Assembly (NCBI GenBank): GCA_021806345.1
Contig: JAJZXP010000156.1
Span: 1 to 13,870 of the forward strand
DNA: 13,870 nucleotides
Source: Thermoplasmata archaeon
GTDB taxonomy: Archaea; Thermoplasmatota; Thermoplasmata; Thermoplasmatales; Thermoplasmataceae
Reading direction: 5' to 3'
Of this stretch, positions 13,152 through 13,870 are shown piece after piece. Within the stretch, counting starts at the first letter, position 1, and every line of letters begins with the position of its first letter. Position numbers and translations under genes: made by a program. The notes under the pieces are model-generated. The model saw nothing but the letters and a program-made list of their open reading frames with translations, made no database searches and was not told the DNA's origin.

Positions 13152-13364
13152 ATGTCTAAGTGCATTGAAAGACCAGGAAATAGAACGGTTCTTGGAGGTT
13201 TAGCGCAACTTTTGAATTATGAGTGCCCCGTGTGTCACATCACGTACTCTTCGAAAGCGAGCTGCACCAGTCATGTTTATAAAAAACATCGCGAGTGGGC
13301 CCACAAAGATACAGAAGATACCCTGAAGAGCTTTGGGGTAGAACTGAATCGACGGGATAGATGA
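13152..13364 (+). CDS. Small C2H2 zinc-finger protein
   Basis: A 70-residue protein carrying one classical finger: Y-E-C25-P-V-C28-H-I-T-Y, then H41-V-Y-K-K-H46, i.e. C-X2-C-X12-H-X4-H, flanked by short helical tails. Single C2H2 fingers like this occur in archaea and are frequent in archaeal viruses and plasmids, where they act in DNA binding or protein contacts. It starts one base after the preceding stop and lacks its own promoter, so it is the third gene of the unit. It may regulate the unit or link the membrane pair to a partner. The finger is clear; the role is inference. Confidence 0.8.
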   Translation: MSKCIERPGNRTVLGGLAQLLNYECPVCHITYSSKASCTSHVYKKHREWAHKDTEDTLKSFGVELNRRDR

Positions 13365-13441
13365 GTTCCGACTCCATATATTAAGCCAGATTTACAATAC
13401 TTTGGTGATAAGAATTAAGCCCTCAGTTAGTATCTCAGTTC

Positions 13442-13648
13442 ATGGAATTTCAAGATGTCAACGATATAGCAGTATCTGACTTGAAGAAGAAAGGGGTTGG
13501 GAAATGTCGTATTTTGCAAGGAACGCTTCTTGATGCAGGAATTTGGACCTTGGTTTACACTTGTGATGCACCTCAAAGACTAGGCAGCCATTTTCATGTC
13601 TACCTAGTGGACGATGAAACTGGTCAAATTGTATCTCCCGCCAAGTAA
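13442..13648 (+). CDS. Small beta-rich protein, unknown
   Basis: A 68-residue protein with alternating hydrophobic strands (K-C-R-I-L-Q-G-T-L-L, I-W-T-L-V-Y-T-C, H-F-H-V-Y-L-V-D) and a loop with T-C-D-A-P; two cysteines at about residues 22 and 45. It looks like a small beta-sheet domain with no signal or membrane segment. A weak TATA-like stretch (about 13408-13417) lies 25-30 bases before the ATG. It is 77 bases after the C2H2 gene, so it could be transcribed separately. I recognise no family. Confidence 0.5.
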   Translation: MEFQDVNDIAVSDLKKKGVGKCRILQGTLLDAGIWTLVYTCDAPQRLGSHFHVYLVDDETGQIVSPAK

Positions 13649-13661
13649 GTGCACGTTATAG

Positions 13662-13676
13662 GAAGGTATTCCCTTC
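13662..13676. terminator. Short hairpin between converging genes
   Basis: GAAGG-TATTC-CCTTC forms a 5-bp stem where the small beta-rich gene and the minus-strand edge gene converge. It overlaps the stop codon of the latter and has no strong T run on the plus strand, so a terminator role is only possible. Confidence 0.25.
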
Positions 13677-13870
13677 TATGAAAAAAGTTGATCTGTCTTA
13701 TGCTGATCTCTCTTCTTCATAAATATTTTTTCCACCTCTTCAAGATCTTTGAATCTTCCTGGGTTCTTTGCCCTCATTGACATGGCCTTCATCTTTCTCT
13801 CAGTGAGAGAATCAATGTTATCCTCGAATTCAATATTCCTTGTGAGCATTACATATATGCACTCCAGAAG
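13676..13870 (-). CDS. C-terminal part of an unknown protein (runs off right edge)
   Basis: The last 64 residues of a minus-strand protein reach the window edge in frame with TAG at 13676-13678. The visible part is helical and basic: N-I-E-F-E-D-N-I-D-S-L-T-E-R-K, then A-M-S-M-R-A-K-N-P-G-R-F-K-D-L-E-E-V-E-K-I-F-M-K-K-R. An ATG eight codons in could be a start, but the open frame continues to the edge, so I leave the start open. Family unknown. Confidence 0.5.
   Translation of the reverse strand, partial: LLECIYVMLTRNIEFEDNIDSLTERKMKAMSMRAKNPGRFKDLEEVEKIFMKKRDQHKTDQLFS

Noticed and set aside
1..13870. CRISPR arrays.
   Set aside because: No regularly spaced repeat of 20 or more bases was seen, although the CARF protein made me look for one.

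Overview
The window looks archaeal, probably from the Thermoplasmata (inference). It has a predicted isopentenyl phosphate kinase, a decayed Orc1/Cdc6 gene, an HFX_2341/DUF6293-type CARF-winged-helix regulator, and several genes whose ATG lies about 22-25 bases after a TATA-like box (leaderless style). An intron-less tRNA-Ala(TGC) is read without encoded CCA. I assigned no species.

Left edge (1-668): the start of an isopentenyl phosphate kinase gene reads leftward off the window, and tRNA-Ala(TGC) reads rightward.

Defence operon 1 (669-3165, minus strand): three tightly coupled genes encode a tRNA-guanine-transglycosylase-like protein (Cap10-like), a cGAS/DncV-like nucleotidyltransferase (CD-NTase) and a two-helix SLATT membrane effector. 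The TGT-like partner points to a type IV CBASS. The CD-NTase begins Met-Gly-Gly in a glycine-rich tail, which fits the N-terminal 7-deazaguanine modification reported for type IV CBASS. The QueC-like partner (Cap9) is not beside it. A CARF-winged-helix regulator (3249-4001, plus) is divergent from this operon and may respond to nucleotide signals.

Scar region (about 4040-5760): an IS5/IS4-like transposase remnant with a nonsense codon just before its catalytic Glu, then a full-length but dead Orc1/Cdc6 pseudogene with one frameshift and four in-frame stops.

Defence operon 2 (5788-11121, plus): a type III restriction-modification pair (Mod and Res, one-base overlap), then a one-base-overlapping RelE-like toxin gene broken by a stop and a frameshift. 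An intact RelB-like antitoxin gene lies on the opposite strand, converging on it with a 4-base overlap.

Right part (11295-13870): about 370 bases without a convincing gene, holding hairpins and a repeated 13-mer, then small genes: a glycine-zipper membrane protein split by a one-base shift in a C run, a hydrophobic protein, a three-gene unit (zinc ribbon + TM, glycine-rich membrane protein, C2H2 finger) behind a strong TATA box, a small orphan, and a partial minus-strand gene at the edge. Overall this is a defence island with mobile-element scars; CBASS and R-M look intact while the toxin, transposase and Orc1 genes are decayed.
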